This document shows, one piece after another, positions 12,316 to 19,740 of a DNA stretch of 53,103 nt. This DNA comes from Lachnospiraceae bacterium (GTDB lineage Bacteria > Bacillota_A > Clostridia > Lachnospirales > Lachnospiraceae). Under the pieces are notes generated by a model. It did no database searches and was not told where the DNA came from. It saw only the letters and a program-made list of their open reading frames with translations. Every line of letters starts with the position of its first letter. Within the stretch, counting starts at the first letter, position 1. The stretch spans positions 1 to 53,103 of the forward strand of contig JAFZAZ010000001.1 of NCBI GenBank assembly GCA_017561985.1, written 5' to 3'. A program made the position numbers and the translations under genes.

Positions 12316-13356
12316 ATGGCAGTATTGCTGGCCGGCGGTGCCGGCTACATCGGAACACACACGGCGGTAGCATTCGCGGATGCGGGCTATGACGTCGTGA
12401 TCGCGGACAATCTGTACAACGCGAAGGCTTCTGCGGTACAGCGCGTGCGCGAGCTCACCGGAAAGGACATTCCGCTCTACCGCATCGACGTGTGCGATGT
12501 CGAGGCGGTTCGCAAGGTGTTCCGGGAAAATGATATTGATACGGTGGTTCATTTTGCGGGACTCAAGGCGGTCGGCGAGTCGGTTGCCAAGCCGCTCACC
12601 TACTATCGCAACAATCTTGACGCAACGCTCACGCTTCTTGAGGTGATGAAGGAATTCGGATGTCATCGGATCGTGTTCAGCTCTTCCGCGACGGTTTACG
12701 GAGCGGCAGAGACGATGCCTCTTTACGAGACGACGCCGCGCGGAGCGTGCACAAACCCGTACGGCTGGACCAAATGGATGATCGAGCAGATTCTTTTTGA
12801 CGCAGCGCATGCGGACCCGGAGCTCTCAGCAGCGATTCTCCGGTATTTCAATCCGATCGGCGCGCACGAAAGCGGCATGATCGGTGAGGACCCGCAGGGC
12901 GTTCCGAACAACATTTTCCCGTATATCACGCAGATTGCGGTCGGACGCCGTCCGCTTCTGACTCTGTACGGCACCGATTATGATACGCCGGACGGAACGT
13001 GCATTCGCGATTACATCCACATCGTCGACCTTGCGAAGGGCCACGTTGCGGCAGCGGAATATGCGGCGAGAGAGAAGGGTGCGGAGGTGTTCAACCTCGG
13101 CACCGGCAAGGGCACGAGCGTGCTCGAGATTGTGGAGGCATTTGAGCGTGTAAACGGCGTGAAGATTCCCCGCGTCAACGGTGAGAGACGCCCCGGCGAC
13201 GCTCCGATCAACTACGCGAACGCGGACAAGGCGGCGCGGCTGCTCGGCTGGCACGCGGAGCGCACGCTCGAGGATATGTGCCGCGACGGATACCGCTGGC
13301 AGACCATGAATCCGCAGGGATATCCGGACGAAGAAAAACAGCCTTCGGAAAATTAG
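12316..13356 (+). CDS. galE: UDP-glucose 4-epimerase
   Basis: GalE interconverts UDP-glucose and UDP-galactose using bound NAD. The 346-residue extended SDR protein has the NAD motif GGAGYIG (7-13), the HFAGLKAVGES segment, the catalytic serine region SSSATVYG, and Tyr-x-x-x-Lys in NPYGWTK. The tail DMCRDGYRWQ is typical. The Shine-Dalgarno GGGGAGG is at the 3' end of the rapZ gap. It supplies UDP-galactose for envelope polysaccharide. A strong terminator follows, so it closes the atp-rapZ-galE stretch. Confidence 0.93.
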   Translation: MAVLLAGGAGYIGTHTAVAFADAGYDVVIADNLYNAKASAVQRVRELTGKDIPLYRIDVCDVEAVRKVFRENDIDTVVHFAGLKAVGESVAKPLTYYRNNLDATLTLLEVMKEFGCHRIVFSSSATVYGAAETMPLYETTPRGACTNPYGWTKWMIEQILFDAAHADPELSAAILRYFNPIGAHESGMIGEDPQGVPNNIFPYITQIAVGRRPLLTLYGTDYDTPDGTCIRDYIHIVDLAKGHVAAAEYAAREKGAEVFNLGTGKGTSVLEIVEAFERVNGVKIPRVNGERRPGDAPINYANADKAARLLGWHAERTLEDMCRDGYRWQTMNPQGYPDEEKQPSEN

Positions 13357-13406
13357 TACTTTTTACATACCGTCATTCCGACAATCGAACGAAGAAACGT
13401 ATGTTT

Positions 13407-13450
13407 TGTGGAAAATGCTTTGCGCAGCAGGGTATTTTCCACATTTTTTT
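13407..13450 (+). terminator. Rho-independent terminator after galE
   Basis: TGTGGAAAAT (13407-13416) pairs perfectly with ATTTTCCACA (13434-13443), followed by seven T. It is the first clear terminator downstream of the atp operon. Confidence 0.9.
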
Positions 13451-13462
13451 GCGCCCCGGTCT

Positions 13463-13470
13463 GCTATGCT
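13463..13470 (+). promoter_or_regulatory. Possible extended -10 for the thioester-domain protein gene
   Basis: TGC-TATGCT stands just after the galE terminator, without a recognisable -35. A small hairpin (TGAGCCG/CGGCTCA, about 13488-13509) follows in the leader. The evidence is weak; the main support is that a promoter is needed here. Confidence 0.35.
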
Positions 13471-13631
13471 TTTCTTACATCTTTCGTGAGCCGCGGGGAC
13501 CGGCTCATGTCCGCACCGGCCGCTGACAGCGCTTTCCGGGTTCGTTCCGCATCCTCTGATGCATGGAAGGCCGCGGCCGGATTCTGCTTTATGTTCGCGG
13601 AAAATGAAATGCAAAAGGAGAGGAAAGTAAG

Positions 13632-15329
13632 ATGGCAGGGGTCGAAAGAAACAGGGGATACGATGTCTTTTTGGCAGTGATGGCCGCGATTTGGTATGTG
13701 TTGTACAGGGTGATGATCGCAGCTGCGGGGGTCGGAGAGGATCCGATGAGCGCGTCGGCCGCGGCGGATGTGATGATTGGAAGAACGCGCACGTACGCGG
13801 AGACGCCGAAGTATCTTCTGGTCCGGCCGTACGATGACGCGGCGTGGGATGCGAGCTGGAATGATCTGCATTATGTGACGGCCGCGGGCGATGCGAACAA
13901 AAAGTACGTTGCATACTGCCTGGAGTCGCACAAGGCGAGCCCTTCGGGGCAGACGTATGTGCAGGTCGGACGCCCCGATTACAGCGCGCCCGCCGAGAGG
14001 GGGCTGAAGGCGATCTTTCGGATGGGGTATCCGTACAGTAACATTTTCGGCGATGCGGGGGAGTATGAACTGAACGACACTGATGCGCAGGCGGCGACGC
14101 AGATTGCGATCCGGTTTTGGATGTCCTACCGCCAGACGATCGATACCGACCTGGATTACCATGTCATCAAGGCTCTCAATCCTTACGGAAACAATGTGAA
14201 ACCTGCCTCGGGCGTCGCTGCGCAGCGAGTGTATGCGGCCGCGCTGTGGCTGTTTCATCTCGCGGAAAATGGAGCTTCTCCTACGTTCGGGCTTAGTGCA
14301 GAACTCATGAGCAGCGGTCAGCCGCAGCTCGTCGGAGAGACGACGCGGTATTTCATGACCGTGCGCGTGAATCTTTCGGAAAAAAAGACGGACATTCCGT
14401 GTGATTACGCGGTGGTGGAATGCGTCATGTGCGGCGGCGTGAGCGTGAACGATGCAGCCGTCGAGATTACTTCTTCCGCAGGGGCTGTGCGCACCGACGG
14501 TCTGGTTCGCGACGGCGATCAGGTGAATGTCTCGTGGCCTGCGGACGCGGCTGTCGGCGGTCGCGAGGCAACGCTGGTGCTCGCGGGCGTCTCCGGCAGC
14601 GCCGACATTTCGCTCCTGTACATGGGAACGTCGGACAGCTCCGTGCAGAAACTTTTTGTGACTCGCCTTGACGAGGGAACCGTCGCGCGCGCCGAGGTGA
14701 CCGTGTATTTCCACACGCCTTTGACACCGACGCCGACGAGCACACCGACGCCGACCCCCACGCCAACTCCAACAAGTACGCCTATACCAACCGTGACACC
14801 CGGGACATCGTCGCCGACGCCTACGAACACGCCGCCTCCGAATCCTACAAGTACGCCTGAGCCAACCGTGACCCCCGGGACAACGTCGCCGACGCCTACG
14901 AACACGCCGCCTCCAACGCCTACAAGTACGCCTGAGCCAACCGTGACACCCGGGACATCGTCGCCGACGCCTACGAACACGCCGTCTCCGAATCCTACAA
15001 GTACGCCTGAGCCAACCGTGACACCCGGGACATCGTCGCCGACGCCTACGAACACGCCGCCTCCAACGCCTACAAGTACTCCTGTACCAACCGTGACGCC
15101 CGGAATGTCGGCGACGGTTACGCCGGAGCCGACGCTAACGGCTATGCCGTTAACACCGGAGCTGAAACCTGCCGTGCCGCCGGAAGCTCCGTCTCCCGGG
15201 CCGGCGGCCCTTCAGTCACCGCAGACCGACGATGCGCTGCCGAGGGGAAAGATCGTGCGGATCATGCTTGCGGCGGTTTCGATGACGTATTGCATCTGCT
15301 TCATACGGATGTGGCGCGAGGTGAAGTGA
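13632..15329 (+). CDS. Thioester-domain (TQXA) surface adhesin with Pro/Thr-rich repeat stalk
   Basis: Thioester domains of Gram-positive adhesins form an internal Cys-Gln thioester that can bind host surfaces covalently. This 565-residue protein has a hydrophobic N-terminal export segment (about 12-32), then the two diagnostic motifs: YCLES with Cys96 and ATQIAI with Gln157. A beta-rich region follows (about 230-360), then a long Pro/Thr/Ser stalk (about 363-510) built from a 25-residue tandem repeat. A C-terminal membrane helix (about 543-560) and the tail RMWREVK end the protein. There is no LPXTG-like motif before the helix, so it seems membrane-anchored and not sortase-linked. The start follows AAAAGGAGAGG. 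It stands as a single gene between two regulated units. Confidence 0.82.
   Translation: MAGVERNRGYDVFLAVMAAIWYVLYRVMIAAAGVGEDPMSASAAADVMIGRTRTYAETPKYLLVRPYDDAAWDASWNDLHYVTAAGDANKKYVAYCLESHKASPSGQTYVQVGRPDYSAPAERGLKAIFRMGYPYSNIFGDAGEYELNDTDAQAATQIAIRFWMSYRQTIDTDLDYHVIKALNPYGNNVKPASGVAAQRVYAAALWLFHLAENGASPTFGLSAELMSSGQPQLVGETTRYFMTVRVNLSEKKTDIPCDYAVVECVMCGGVSVNDAAVEITSSAGAVRTDGLVRDGDQVNVSWPADAAVGGREATLVLAGVSGSADISLLYMGTSDSSVQKLFVTRLDEGTVARAEVTVYFHTPLTPTPTSTPTPTPTPTPTSTPIPTVTPGTSSPTPTNTPPPNPTSTPEPTVTPGTTSPTPTNTPPPTPTSTPEPTVTPGTSSPTPTNTPSPNPTSTPEPTVTPGTSSPTPTNTPPPTPTSTPVPTVTPGMSATVTPEPTLTAMPLTPELKPAVPPEAPSPGPAALQSPQTDDALPRGKIVRIMLAAVSMTYCICFIRMWREVK
14790..15089 (+). repeat. Tandem repeat, 4 x 75 bp, within the adhesin stalk
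   Basis: Four head-to-tail 75 bp units each encode 25 residues beginning TVTPGT and ending TSTPEP or TSTPVP. They differ at only a few bases (for example PPPN/PPPT/PSPN). A partial unit follows from 15090 and a simpler TPTP run precedes. Such near-identical units recombine, so stalk length is likely to vary between strains. Confidence 0.95.
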
Positions 15330-15358
15330 GGACGCGCGAAAAAACATCATTTTTCGAA

Positions 15359-15387
15359 TTGACAAAACCGGGACGGTTTGCTATAGT
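15359..15387 (+). promoter_or_regulatory. Strong sigma-A type promoter of the T-box leader
   Basis: A consensus TTGACA (15359-15364), a 17 bp spacer and TATAGT (15382-15387) are present. Transcription should start near 15394, just before the T-box stem I. Confidence 0.93.
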
Positions 15388-15393
15388 ATGCCC

Positions 15394-15648
15394 AATAACA
15401 CGAGAAAAGCAACGACGGAAAGAGTAGTTCGTCACGAATCATCCAGAGAGAGCGGCGCGCGGTGAGAGCCGTTTATGAGGACGATGAACGAAAACCATTC
15501 CCGAGCTGCAGTGCCGAAGAGAGTAAGCGCTGCCGTATGCCTGCGTTAAAGGTTAGGATTTGGTGGAATCTGAAGTGAAAAGTTAAGGTGGAACCGTGCG
15601 ACAGCACCCTTACGACTGTATTTCTTACGGTCTTAGGGTGCTTTTCTT
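15394..15648 (+). promoter_or_regulatory. T-box riboswitch leader (probably tRNA-Thr sensing)
   Basis: T-box leaders sense uncharged tRNA and switch from termination to read-through. Landmarks seen: AGAGTAG at 15421-15427 (stem I specifier-loop side), GAGAGAG in the distal part, GAGCTGC at 15503-15509, CGTTA in stem III (about 15544), and the T-box sequence AAGGTGGAACCGTGCG (15585-15600). AAGGTG there can pair with CACCCTT (15606-15612) as antiterminator, and the same CACCCT is needed by the terminator stem, so the two folds exclude each other. After GAA (15490-15492) the specifier is best read as ACC (15494-15496) followed by A, that is threonine. The TGGA bulge (15589-15592) predicts a tRNA with discriminator U, which tRNA-Thr has in Bacillus. 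AAC (Asn) in the neighbouring register is less likely. Confidence 0.92.
15603..15648 (+). terminator. T-box leader terminator
   Basis: AGCACCCT (15603-15610) pairs with AGGGTGCT (15635-15642), extended by GAC/GTC inside (15614-15616 with 15630-15632), then CTTTTCTT. It is the OFF state of the T-box. Confidence 0.9.
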
Positions 15649-15710
15649 GTGTTGTTGATGCTCGCTGCGAGGGCAGCGGCATTTGCCGAAGAGGCAGAAA
15701 GGAGAACAAC

Positions 15711-16700
15711 ATGGAGGACAAAAAGTTGTACATTCTGGCCGGCTACGACGACGCGACCGAAGCGAATCTCGCCGGAATCCAGAACAAGTTGTATGAGCAG
15801 GGGTACGTCGGAGTACACACCAAAAACCTTCCGATGCACATCACCCTGGCATCCTTCCCGACAGAGCAGGAGGAGAACCTTAGGAAAAGACTTTTTGAAA
15901 TGTCGCAAAATGTCAGTGCATTCGAGGTATCGTTCAGCCACATCGGCATTTTCAGCGGCGGACGAGTCCTTTTTGCCGCACCCGATGTGAACCGGAAGCT
16001 CCTGGATCTCGTGGAGAGTTTCTGCGACAGTTTCGACTGGGCGGCCCACACCACATTGCTCATCGACGAGCCGGAAGTGATCGCCCGCGCGCTGCCGACC
16101 GTGATTGGAAAGTTCAAACCGTTCATCGGCAAAGTGACCTCGCTTCACCTGTACGAATTCTTCCCGACCCGGTACATCACAACCGTGTATCTGAAGGAGG
16201 ATGCCGCGCCGGGGAACATCCGTGAGATGGTGCCGGAGGAGATTCCGGAGTGCGTCGACGTGATCCGCAATTCGTTCCGCACCGTTGCCGATGAGTTTGG
16301 CTTCACTGCGGAAAATGCACCCCGCTTCACCGCATTTGCAACCGACGTGAACCGCCTGCTTTATCAATACTATGTGCAGAAGCGGCCGATGTACGTCTAT
16401 TCGTACCGCGGCAAAGTCGTCGGTTACTATTCGATCGGCGTGCAGGAAAACGGCGAGGAGGAATTAAGCAACCTCGCGGTCCTGCCGGAATTCCGCCACA
16501 ACGGGATCGGCGCAAAGCTGCTCGAGGATTGCTTCCAAAGAGCCCGGATGCTCGGATCGGGCGTGCTCAATATCGGCATCGTCGAGGAAAACAAAAAGCT
16601 TCGCAGCTGGTACGAGCAGTTTGGTTTCGTTCACATCGGCACCGAGAAATTCGATTTCTTCCCGTTTACTTGCGGATACATGAAAAAAGACTTGATCTGA
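15711..16700 (+). CDS. 2H phosphoesterase (2'-5' RNA ligase-like) fused to GNAT acetyltransferase
   Basis: This 329-residue protein has two domains. Residues about 1-165 form a 2H phosphoesterase: strand-borne HIT at 43-45 (MHITLASF) and HTT at 113-115 (AAHTTLLI) are the paired H-x-T motifs of this superfamily, which acts on 2'-5' bonds or cyclic phosphates of RNA or nucleotides. Residues about 170-325 form a GNAT domain with the acetyl-CoA loop in NLAVLPEFRHNGIGAKLLED. The start at 15711 follows AAAGGAG, 63 nt after the T-box terminator, so the T-box controls it directly. The next gene, a methyltransferase, follows in 12 bp. Substrates are unknown; T-box control suggests a link to tRNA charging or threonine supply. 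Neither half is a biosynthetic, transport or aminoacyl-tRNA synthetase gene, the usual T-box clients. Confidence 0.85.
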   Translation: MEDKKLYILAGYDDATEANLAGIQNKLYEQGYVGVHTKNLPMHITLASFPTEQEENLRKRLFEMSQNVSAFEVSFSHIGIFSGGRVLFAAPDVNRKLLDLVESFCDSFDWAAHTTLLIDEPEVIARALPTVIGKFKPFIGKVTSLHLYEFFPTRYITTVYLKEDAAPGNIREMVPEEIPECVDVIRNSFRTVADEFGFTAENAPRFTAFATDVNRLLYQYYVQKRPMYVYSYRGKVVGYYSIGVQENGEEELSNLAVLPEFRHNGIGAKLLEDCFQRARMLGSGVLNIGIVEENKKLRSWYEQFGFVHIGTEKFDFFPFTCGYMKKDLI

Positions 16701-16712
16701 GAGGAGACAACC

Positions 16713-17540
16713 ATGGATTTACATGATTATAAAGACGTTGCGGACAATTACGACCGCTACCTGGAAGTGATGTATTCCGGGGAAAATGACAAACACGAGG
16801 GATTTCAGGAATTTTACCTGAAACTGGCGCAGCAGTACGGCGGGGGAGGCGTGGTCGATATCGCCTGCGGAACCGGTGCGGTATTGTTGTATCTCGCAGA
16901 ACGCGGGATCGACATCGACGGCACGGACCTCTCGGAGGAAATGTGCCGCGTCGCGGCGGAGAAGGCGGAGCGCATGGGCCTTTCGCTGAACATTTTCCCC
17001 GCGGACATGACAAAGTTCAGCTCGGGAAAAAAGTATTCGCTCGCGATCATCGCGCGGAGCGGCTTCATGCATCTTCCGGACTCGAAACTGCAGGCGGCAG
17101 CGCTTCGGAACATCCGTGAGCAGCTTGCGGACGGCGGAATTCTCACGTTTAATACCTTTGATCCGTGGCCTCCGATGCAGGCGCAGCAGATGCTGACCAA
17201 CCCCGAGAAGGATTACGCGTTCCGGCTTGAGTACGTCAACAGTGAGGGACATCGCGAGAAGATTTACAATGCCATCACATACAACCCGTATACCCAGCAA
17301 ATGTACGGAAACTGGAAGTTCGAGACGTGCGACGATCAGGGCAACGTCATCGGGGAGCGGATCCGTCCGCTTCTGATGCGCGAGACGTACCGCTCGGAAA
17401 TCTTCCTTCTTGCGGAGCTGTGCGGGTTCGAGGTGATCGACATTTATCGCGGCTACCAGGGCGACAAGGAGGACCTGAACGACATCTCCACCGCGCCGAA
17501 GTATCGAAGCAACCTGATCTGGATCCTCCGGAAGCGCTGA
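16713..17540 (+). CDS. Class I SAM-dependent methyltransferase
   Basis: The 275-residue protein has the SAM-binding motif VVDIACGTGAVLLYLAE (about 47-63), the acidic residue after strand 2 in IDGTDLSEEM, and the GILTFNTFDPW segment after strand 4. It lacks an obvious nucleic-acid-binding extension, and its target cannot be told. It begins 12 bp after the 2H-GNAT gene behind GAGGAG with no promoter between, so it should share the T-box control. Modification of the same substrate as the GNAT domain is a natural hypothesis. Confidence 0.85.
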   Translation: MDLHDYKDVADNYDRYLEVMYSGENDKHEGFQEFYLKLAQQYGGGGVVDIACGTGAVLLYLAERGIDIDGTDLSEEMCRVAAEKAERMGLSLNIFPADMTKFSSGKKYSLAIIARSGFMHLPDSKLQAAALRNIREQLADGGILTFNTFDPWPPMQAQQMLTNPEKDYAFRLEYVNSEGHREKIYNAITYNPYTQQMYGNWKFETCDDQGNVIGERIRPLLMRETYRSEIFLLAELCGFEVIDIYRGYQGDKEDLNDISTAPKYRSNLIWILRKR

Positions 17541-17553
17541 GACGGCGAACCGC

Positions 17554-17582
17554 TTGACAAAGCAGCGGGAAACTAATACAAT
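17554..17582 (+). promoter_or_regulatory. Promoter of the TSCPD-protein/murG unit
   Basis: TTGACA (17554-17559), a 17 bp spacer and TACAAT (17577-17582) lie just after the methyltransferase stop codon. Confidence 0.85.
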
Positions 17583-17652
17583 GACTTCGGCTTCGAAGCG
17601 CGCCGCCGGTGCGTTTCGTCGGAAAACGAGAAGACATTGTTCGGAGGTAGTT

Positions 17653-17916
17653 ATGAATTACAGAACAAGCGGAACCTGCTCTTCGCAGATTTCCTATGAT
17701 GTTGTGAATGAGAACGGCGTTGACGTAGTGCGCAACGTTGTGTATATCGGCGGTTGCAACGGCAATCTCCAGGGAATCGGCAGACTCGTGGAGGGCCTTC
17801 CGGTGGACGAAGTGATCGAGAAGCTGCAGGGAATCCGCTGCGGCTACAAGTCGACGTCCTGCCCGGATCAGCTCGCAAAAGCGCTTTTGGCATACAAAGC
17901 GGAACAGGCGAACTGA
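17653..17916 (+). CDS. TIGR03905-type four-cysteine TSCPD domain protein
   Basis: The 87-residue protein contains the eponymous TSCPD motif (68-72) and four cysteines at 9, 35, 63 and 70, the pattern of the TIGR03905 family. The TSCPD domain also occurs at the C-terminus of some class II ribonucleotide reductases, where a cysteine cluster binds zinc. For the free-standing form no function is established. The start at 17653 follows TCGGAGG. An in-frame start upstream would give a basic extension lying over the promoter and leader, so it is rejected. murG starts 13 bp downstream. Confidence 0.85.
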   Translation: MNYRTSGTCSSQISYDVVNENGVDVVRNVVYIGGCNGNLQGIGRLVEGLPVDEVIEKLQGIRCGYKSTSCPDQLAKALLAYKAEQAN

Positions 17917-17929
17917 CGAAAGGAGCTTC

Positions 17930-18994
17930 ATGAAGCGTATTGTACTTACCGGAGGCGGTACGGCGGGACATGTCACGCCCAATATCGCACTCATCGATCG
18001 GCTGAAGGAGGAAGGCTTTGAAATCTCCTACATCGGTTCGAAGGAAGGGATCGAGAAGGAGCTGATCGAGAATCTCGGAATTCCGTACTACGCGATTTCC
18101 TCGGGCAAATTGCGCAGATATTTTTCGCTGAAGAATTTCACGGACATTTTTCGCGTGCTCAAAGGATGCCGCGAATCGAAAAAACTGATGAAACAGCTGA
18201 AGCCGGACGTGGTATTTTCCAAGGGAGGCTTCGTGTCGGTGCCTGTGGTGCGCGCGGCCGGGAAGGCTCATATCCCGACGCTGATCCACGAGTCGGACAT
18301 GACGCCCGGACTGGCGAACAAGCTGAGCTCAAGATATGCGACGAAGGTGTGCTGCAATTTTGCGGAGACGCTCTCGCATGTGAAGGGCAAGGGAATCCAC
18401 ACGGGAACCCCGATCCGCAAGGAGCTGTTCGCGGGAACGCGCGAAGCGGGCCTGGAGTACGCAGGCTTCACGGGTGAAAAGCCGGTGATCCTCGTGGTCG
18501 GCGGAAGTACCGGAGCGGTTCGTGTGAACGAGGCGGTGCGTGCGGCATTGCCGCAGCTGCTCCCCGTGTACGACATCCTCCACCTGTGCGGCAAGGGCAA
18601 GACGGATGCGAGCGTGACGGCGGAAGGATACGTGCAGAAAGAGTATTGCGACCGTGAGATGAAGGATGTGCTGGCGATGGCGGACGTTGTCATCTCGCGC
18701 GCCGGTGCCAACGCGATCTGCGAGCTTCTCGCGCTGCACAAGCCGAACCTTTTGATCCCGCTCTCTGCGGAGGCGAGCCGCGGCGACCAGATTCTCAACG
18801 CGGAATCGTTCGAAAAGCAGGGCTTCAGCATGGTGATGCAGGAGTCGGAGATCACACCCGCGCATCTGACGGAGGCGGTGAACCTGCTCTACCACGACCG
18901 CAAGCGCTACGCGGCGGCGATGGCGGCAAGCCCGTCGTCGGAAGCGACGGAGACGATCGTCGGATTGTTGAAAAATATGAGTGAAGGCGCATAA
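17930..18994 (+). CDS. murG: UDP-N-acetylglucosamine--undecaprenyl-PP-MurNAc-pentapeptide GlcNAc transferase
   Basis: MurG makes lipid II from lipid I at the inner membrane face. The 354-residue GT-B protein begins with the glycine-rich acceptor loop GGGTAGHVTPN, has SKGGFVSVPVV and HESDMTPGLANK in the N-terminal half, GGSTGAVRVNEAV at the second domain start, and SRAGANAICELLALHKPNLLIPL for the UDP-GlcNAc site. It is outside a dcw cluster here and is paired with the TSCPD gene. A terminator follows. Confidence 0.95.
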   Translation: MKRIVLTGGGTAGHVTPNIALIDRLKEEGFEISYIGSKEGIEKELIENLGIPYYAISSGKLRRYFSLKNFTDIFRVLKGCRESKKLMKQLKPDVVFSKGGFVSVPVVRAAGKAHIPTLIHESDMTPGLANKLSSRYATKVCCNFAETLSHVKGKGIHTGTPIRKELFAGTREAGLEYAGFTGEKPVILVVGGSTGAVRVNEAVRAALPQLLPVYDILHLCGKGKTDASVTAEGYVQKEYCDREMKDVLAMADVVISRAGANAICELLALHKPNLLIPLSAEASRGDQILNAESFEKQGFSMVMQESEITPAHLTEAVNLLYHDRKRYAAAMAASPSSEATETIVGLLKNMSEGA

Positions 18995-19024
18995 GCGTCC
19001 GCCCGGAAAATGAACAAAATAAAG

Positions 19025-19055
19025 CAGCGACGTCCCTGAGGGACGCCGCTGTTTT
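19025..19055 (+). terminator. Terminator after murG
   Basis: CAGCGACGTCCC (19025-19036) pairs with GGGACGCCGCTG (19040-19051) with one A/C mismatch and a TGA loop, then a T-run. It lies between murG and the convergent HIT gene and may also act on the minus strand less strongly. Confidence 0.88.
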
Positions 19056-19143
19056 TGCGTTTACAGATGTAATTCCGGTGCTTCCCGGTTTTGCACTTCC
19101 GGTTCGGTTGTCCGAAAGGCTGTCTCCGGAGAACGCCCCTCGC

Positions 19144-19563
19144 TCAGTCGAGCGCGGCAGCGATCCGCGAAGCCCACTCCGCAGCCTCGCCGTCTGCGTA
19201 GGAGCCTTGCTCCCAGACAGGAAGGATGCCGTCTCCCTCAAAGCGGGGGATGATGTGGATGTGCAGGTGGAACACCGACTGGCCGGCAGCGGTGCCGTTG
19301 TTCTGCAGCACATTGACGCCGTCGCAGTTCGTCACAGCCTTGAGGGCTACGGCGATGCGCTTTGCGATGGGAAGAGCCTTCGCAAGGATGTCCTCGTCTG
19401 CGCAGAGCAGATTCTCAAAATGCTGCTTCGGAAGAAGAAGGACATGACCCTTGTGTGCCGGCGCGATGTCGAGGATCGCGCGGAAGTTGTCGTCCTCATA
19501 TACGGTCGCGGACGGAATGCGTCCGTTCGCAATCTCACAGAAAATGCAGAAATTGTCGCTCAT
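19144..19563 (-). CDS. HIT family hydrolase
   Basis: HIT proteins hydrolyse or transfer nucleotidyl groups, for example adenosine 5'-phosphoramidate or dinucleoside polyphosphates. The 139-residue protein has the catalytic triad motif as H99-L-H101-I-H103, the zinc-type CIFC pair at 6-9, and the conserved LPKQHFENL helix. The start at 19563 has AAAGGAG upstream on the minus strand. It is a single gene with its own promoter, convergent with murG and divergent from the 853-residue protein gene. The exact substrate is not visible. Confidence 0.92.
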   Translation of the reverse strand: MSDNFCIFCEIANGRIPSATVYEDDNFRAILDIAPAHKGHVLLLPKQHFENLLCADEDILAKALPIAKRIAVALKAVTNCDGVNVLQNNGTAAGQSVFHLHIHIIPRFEGDGILPVWEQGSYADGEAAEWASRIAAALD

Positions 19564-19609
19564 GGTATACTCCTTTGATCCGTGTGTGTCAATAACGGTT
19601 CCGCACAAA

Positions 19610-19638
19610 AGTATATCACGATTTGCGCCGCAGTACAA
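19610..19638 (-). promoter_or_regulatory. Promoter of the HIT gene
   Basis: On the minus strand TTGTAC (19638-19633), a 17 bp spacer and TATACT (19615-19610) lie 46 bp before the start codon. Confidence 0.7.
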
Positions 19639-19740
19639 GACGCGCCGCGGAAAGCGCCAAATGCTTGCGCGCCGCCGGAAAATGCGGTACAATGTATTCT
19701 GCGGTGGTATACGCCGCAGATTTGCCAGTTTGGAGGGAAC

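Noticed and set aside
14790..15089. CRISPR-like periodic repeats
   Set aside because: The 75 bp units are contiguous, in frame and encode a Pro/Thr stalk; there are no spacers and no cas genes.
15240..15329. Sortase signal at the end of the thioester adhesin
   Set aside because: No LPXTG-like or SPKTGD-like motif is found before the C-terminal helix; only the LRR protein has such a motif.
15400..15760. Short open frames inside the T-box leader
   Set aside because: They overlap the conserved RNA elements, have no good ribosome sites and resemble no protein.
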